Shown one piece after another: positions 61,244-64,000 of a stretch of 64,000 nucleotides of DNA. The first letter of the stretch is position 1, and every line of letters begins with the position of its first letter. Below the pieces are notes generated by a model. The model made no database searches. It was given only the letters and a program-made list of their open reading frames with translations, and had not been told where the DNA came from. The position numbers and the translations under genes were made by a program. The stretch spans positions 1 through 64,000 of the forward strand of contig CAWFMA010000012.1 of NCBI GenBank assembly GCA_963816855.1, read 5' to 3'. The stretch comes from DASTFP01 sp963816855. Its GTDB lineage: Bacteria; Verrucomicrobiota; Verrucomicrobiia; Chthoniobacterales; Terrimicrobiaceae.

Positions 61244-61627
61244 ATGGCCCTCTTCGCAAACCTCCTCTCAAAAATTTTTGGCCATCAAACGGCCGCGACA
61301 TCCGCCAAATCACCAGATGCGGGGACGCCCACTGCGGCCCCGGCTGCCGGCGCCGCTCCGGCTTCCTCGCCCGTCGATGTGACCGCCATTCTCGATGATC
61401 TCGCCTCGAAGAACCCGGAGAAGCTCGACTGGCGCAAGTCGATCGTCGATTTGATGAAGCTTGTCGGTATGGACAGCAGTCTCGCGGCGCGCAAGGAACT
61501 GGCGAAAGATCTCAACTACACGGGCGACACTGGGGATTCGGCGGTCATGAACGTGTGGCTGCACAAGGCCGTGATCACGAAGATCGCTGAGAACGGCGGG
61601 AAAGTTCCCAAAGAGCTGCTCGCTTAG
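61244..61627 (+). CDS. DUF3597 protein
   Basis: A 127-residue DUF3597 protein. The N-terminus MALFANLLSKIFGHQT is followed by an Ala/Pro-rich linker (about residues 20-42). The conserved C-terminal domain has VDVTAILDDLASKNPEKLDW, RKSIVDLMKLVGMDSSLAAR, KELAKDLNYTGDTGDSAVMN and WLHKAVITKIAENGGKVP. The fold is a compact helical domain. Its function is unknown, though homologues lie next to stress or osmotic genes. It begins 63 bp after the YeaQ-like gene and may share its transcript. Confidence 0.92.
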   Translation: MALFANLLSKIFGHQTAATSAKSPDAGTPTAAPAAGAAPASSPVDVTAILDDLASKNPEKLDWRKSIVDLMKLVGMDSSLAARKELAKDLNYTGDTGDSAVMNVWLHKAVITKIAENGGKVPKELLA

Positions 61628-61711
61628 TCTTCAATCGCGCGGCGCGTAATTTCCGTTTCGAGTTTGGAGCGCCGGCGCAGAGAGGGCAGTTATCCTTCCG
61701 CGTGCCGTGAA

Positions 61712-62269
61712 CTAAAGCCGGAACTTAGGCTTATCCGGCGCAGGCGTCGGGCTCGGTTTCGGAGCAGGCCTGGGAGTCTCGCTGGGCGCGACCTGAAGAT
61801 CCGCTGCGGGCGCCGGAGAGGGGCGCTGCGATGGAGCATCGCCGGACGGCCCCGCGGAAGTCGCGGAACTCACGGCCGGCGTCGGGGTCGGACTGGCAGG
61901 TGCGTTTTGCGCTGGAACATGCTTTTTCCGGCGGGGTTGGGGCTTGGCTTCGGTGGCGCTGGAGCCGAATGGTTTGGTGTTCGTGCCTGGGGGCGCCACG
62001 GTCATGTTCTTGTTGGCGACATACCCGGTTCGCGAGTCTTCAAGCAGAACGAAGCTGTAAGCCGATTCCTTGCGCAGCACCTTGATACGGGTCTTCTCTT
62101 TCAAAGAGACGTCGGTGACGGCTCCCTTCACCGGGCGCTGCGGGTAGAGCGGGGTAAAGTCCCGGGTAATCACGTATTCGGACACCTGCTCTGGCTTTAG
62201 CGTTCGGGTGGCACAGGCAGCGAGGGCCAGCAAACCCGCGAAAAAGATGATTGTTCGCAGAAACGTCAT
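61712..62269 (-). CDS. SH3-like lipoprotein with a Pro/Ala-rich tail
   Basis: A 185-residue protein. A signal peptide with lipobox (LLALAACATRT, Cys at about residue 19) indicates an outer- or inner-membrane lipoprotein. Residues 25-90 resemble a bacterial SH3-like fold (YVITRDFTPLYPQRPVKGAV, FVLLEDSRTGYVANKNM), and the rest is a low-complexity Pro/Ala/Ser tail. It may bind cell-wall peptides. Its start overlaps the stop of the glycosyltransferase gene by four bases (62266-62269), so it is the last cistron of the glycosyltransferase operon. Confidence 0.75.
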   Translation of the reverse strand: MTFLRTIIFFAGLLALAACATRTLKPEQVSEYVITRDFTPLYPQRPVKGAVTDVSLKEKTRIKVLRKESAYSFVLLEDSRTGYVANKNMTVAPPGTNTKPFGSSATEAKPQPRRKKHVPAQNAPASPTPTPAVSSATSAGPSGDAPSQRPSPAPAADLQVAPSETPRPAPKPSPTPAPDKPKFRL

Positions 62270-63405
62270 CGGGCGGAATTCTTAGCCGCCGCTTTCGCAT
62301 TCGCAATACTGAGTTGTCGCCGGTAGATCGTTTCGATGCGGCGGGCGGTCGCGGATGCCGCGAATTGACTCAACGCTTTTGCGCGGGCCGCGTTCGAGAG
62401 GCAGGCTCTCAAGTCCGGCGATTCCTTAAGACGTTTCAATTGCTCCGAAAAGTCGGCGAGGTTGCCCGGCAGAGCCAGAAGGCCTTCTTTTTGTTTTTCG
62501 AGCACCGAAGATATTCCCTCGAGCCGGGAGGCCAATATCGGCACGCCGGAAGCCATCGCTTCGAGCACCGCCATTGGAAGACCCTCGTAGAGCGAAGGAA
62601 GCAGGAAGGCGTCGAGCGCGCGATAAAAAGATGGCCGGTCAAGGATCGTTCCAATCAAGCGGACCCGCGACTCGACCCGAAGCTCCGAAGCCAGCGCGGC
62701 AATCCGGTCGCCTTCTGTGCCGGAGCCCGCGATGACGAACATGATGTCCGGATGGAGAGCGGCGAGTCCCGGCAGGAGGATGAAGTTTTTCTCCCGCGCG
62801 AGCCGTCCGATGCAGCCGCTCAGAAAGACATCCTGTGGGAGCCCCAGGTTGTTTCGCGCCTCGCGTTTCTCTTCTTCGGTGCACGGGCGAAAGATCTCCT
62901 CGTCCACGGCATTCGGCACGAGTTCGATGAGATGGGAAGGCACTCTCTCCCATCGGACAAGAAAATCTCGAACGCCCTTTGAAACGGCGATGATCCGGGA
63001 GGAGAACAGGTGCGAGAAAGCATCGGGTAGGAGCGAGCTTGCGCCACGAAACCTAAGATCTCCACTGGTATGATCGTGCGCAATCCTGACTCTCTGGCCG
63101 ACGAGCGCGGCGAGCGGTTTGGCAATCCAGTTCGCTCCTTGCAGGTGGAAATGAACGATCTGAAAATCCGCGTTCCGAAGCAAGCGGCTAAATTTCGCGA
63201 CATAGGCTGGGGGCCATTTTTGACGCGCGAGCGAATGCACCGTGATTCCGATGGCTTCGAGCGCTTCAGCAAATGGCCCCCGGCCGTGCATGACCGCGAC
63301 CTCCACGTCAAACGCGGACCGGTCGCGGTGTCGAAGCATGTCCAGAAGCGCCGTCTGCGCCCCGCCGAGATCGAGATGATCGATGACGTGCAGGACGCGG
63401 ATCAT
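62266..63405 (-). CDS. GT4-family glycosyltransferase
   Basis: A 379-residue GT-B glycosyltransferase. The N-terminal domain starts VLHVIDHLDLGGAQTALLDM, with the GGA acceptor-side loop, and has VHFHLQGANWIAKPLAAL. The C-terminal donor domain shows GCIGRLAREKNFILLPGLAA, FVIAGSGTEGDRIAAL, LLPSLYEGLPMAVLEAMASG (the E-x7-E motif) and VPILASRLEGISSVL. Such enzymes transfer sugars from nucleotide donors in lipopolysaccharide, capsule or exopolysaccharide assembly. ATG 63405 overlaps the upstream glycosyltransferase stop by four bases, which shows translational coupling. Confidence 0.92.
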   Translation of the reverse strand: MIRVLHVIDHLDLGGAQTALLDMLRHRDRSAFDVEVAVMHGRGPFAEALEAIGITVHSLARQKWPPAYVAKFSRLLRNADFQIVHFHLQGANWIAKPLAALVGQRVRIAHDHTSGDLRFRGASSLLPDAFSHLFSSRIIAVSKGVRDFLVRWERVPSHLIELVPNAVDEEIFRPCTEEEKREARNNLGLPQDVFLSGCIGRLAREKNFILLPGLAALHPDIMFVIAGSGTEGDRIAALASELRVESRVRLIGTILDRPSFYRALDAFLLPSLYEGLPMAVLEAMASGVPILASRLEGISSVLEKQKEGLLALPGNLADFSEQLKRLKESPDLRACLSNAARAKALSQFAASATARRIETIYRRQLSIANAKAAAKNSAR

Positions 63406-64000
63406 CCTGGCAAGTCCTCCAGAAAGGCTGCAATGTTCGCGTCGTTATCGTGCCATGCCCGCACGAAGCGCGCGCACTCGTCCTGGGCCGCCATCAGACG
63501 ATTCGGGTTTTCCAGCAACTCCGCCGCCCCGTCGACAAGACGGCGGAAGTCCCCTGATGCGTATAGCCCCGCATTGAAAGTGCGGAACATGGCGTCCGGG
63601 TTCACGACCAGGGACAAGATGGCGGCGTGACCAAGACCGGAGTGAATGAAGGTATTCGGCACGCCTTCATGTTCCGAGGTATTGACGAAAATCTTTGCTT
63701 CGTTGAAATGCCTTTGAATTTCCCTGTAGGGGACCATCTCAAGAAACTCCAGGTTTCTTAAGTTTTTTGCCCGCTTGCTGACAGATCGCCACAGCGCCTC
63801 ATTCTGCGCCGAGCAAATCATGCGGCAATGGGCCGTCGGCAACCGTTCAGCGAGATCGAGGAAGAGGTGCGGTTGCTTTACCGGATGACAGCGGGCAACC
63901 CAAAGAAGGTCGACGGGCTTTTGCTGGCTTGCCGTGAATTCCGTTTGCGCGAGCAGCAGCCTGGTCACCTTGCAAGACATTCCTTTCTCCCGGAAAAGCC
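63402..64000 (-). CDS. Glycosyltransferase, C-terminal part (start beyond the window)
   Basis: The frame is open through the right edge, with no need for the internal ATG at 63980. The visible 199 codons form a GT-B donor-binding domain: PVDLLWVARCHPVKQPHLFL, LAERLPTAHCRMICSAQ, FLEMVPYREIQRHFNEAKIF, then NTSEHEGVPNTFIHSGLGHA with the E-x-x-x-x-x-x-x-x-G region replaced by a shorter form. It is probably another GT4-like enzyme in the same polysaccharide operon. The 3' end couples to the next gene by ATGA. Confidence 0.85.
   Translation of the reverse strand, partial: LFREKGMSCKVTRLLLAQTEFTASQQKPVDLLWVARCHPVKQPHLFLDLAERLPTAHCRMICSAQNEALWRSVSKRAKNLRNLEFLEMVPYREIQRHFNEAKIFVNTSEHEGVPNTFIHSGLGHAAILSLVVNPDAMFRTFNAGLYASGDFRRLVDGAAELLENPNRLMAAQDECARFVRAWHDNDANIAAFLEDLPG

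Noticed and set aside
1..64000. CRISPR array, rRNA genes, complete tRNA genes
   Set aside because: No regularly spaced direct repeats, rRNA-like blocks or full cloverleaf were seen on reading both strands; a covariance-model search could still find a diverged RNA.

Overview
This window reads as a bacterial chromosome of about 58-60% G+C, probably from a Verrucomicrobiota-like organism. That placement is an inference. It rests on a small TPR protein of a type I associate with Verrucomicrobia (21829-22308), a family-B DNA polymerase remnant, several families common there (DUF899, DUF2182, DUF1810, DUF3597) and the overall gene mix. No rRNA gene or complete tRNA gene is visible, so the assignment rests on protein resemblance alone.

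The window has two contrasting halves. The left part (about 1-28.8 kb) is an eroded accessory region. It holds two copies of one IS630-family element (1485-2639 and 17616-18771), a group II intron with its reverse transcriptase (11923-13820), a 344-bp palindromic MITE-like element (15410-15753), an attC-like palindrome after an acetyltransferase gene, and two isolated 3' tRNA remnants. Many genes there are truncated or frameshifted: PaaK-like ligase, family-B polymerase, two LysR regulators, SNF2 helicase, KaiC-like ATPase, CHAD protein, phosphoglucose isomerase, a methyltransferase, an HNH protein, a VOC protein and a HTH regulator. Intact genes among them are a TIR-like protein (2753-3643), a pyridoxal reductase-like aldo-keto reductase, GFA, DUF899, DUF2182, GNAT, a cyclase-family hydrolase, class I fructose-bisphosphate aldolase, a TPR protein and DUF1810.

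The right part (28.8-64 kb) is dense and mostly intact. A minus-strand block (28786-37165) carries an MFS exporter with a C-terminal monooxygenase-like domain, a large FAD oxidoreductase, an acetoacetate-decarboxylase-like protein and a class III nucleotide cyclase with ATPase and TPR regions. Next come an RND efflux pair, a glycerol-1-phosphate-dehydrogenase-like enzyme, and a lactate/glutamate neighbourhood (HdeD, D-lactate dehydrogenase, GltS, lactate permease, glutaminase) that looks like organic-acid and acid-stress physiology. A minus-strand run (50060-57545) holds an alpha/beta hydrolase, a 3-hydroxyisobutyrate-dehydrogenase-like enzyme, a HTH-MBL fusion and a 1201-residue TerB/FHA-like/ABC transporter. 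After it come DAHP synthase, a DEDDh exonuclease, 5-formyl-THF cyclo-ligase, an MBL hydrolase, small stress proteins and the start of a glycosyltransferase operon running off the right edge.

The strongest unannotated signal is a family of three palindromic repeats (32718-32925, 37528-37836, 48690-48897). Their near-identical inverted ends are flanked by TA. In two copies the TA plus the first G of the repeat forms the TAG stop codon of the adjacent gene. One copy contains a second, nested palindrome.
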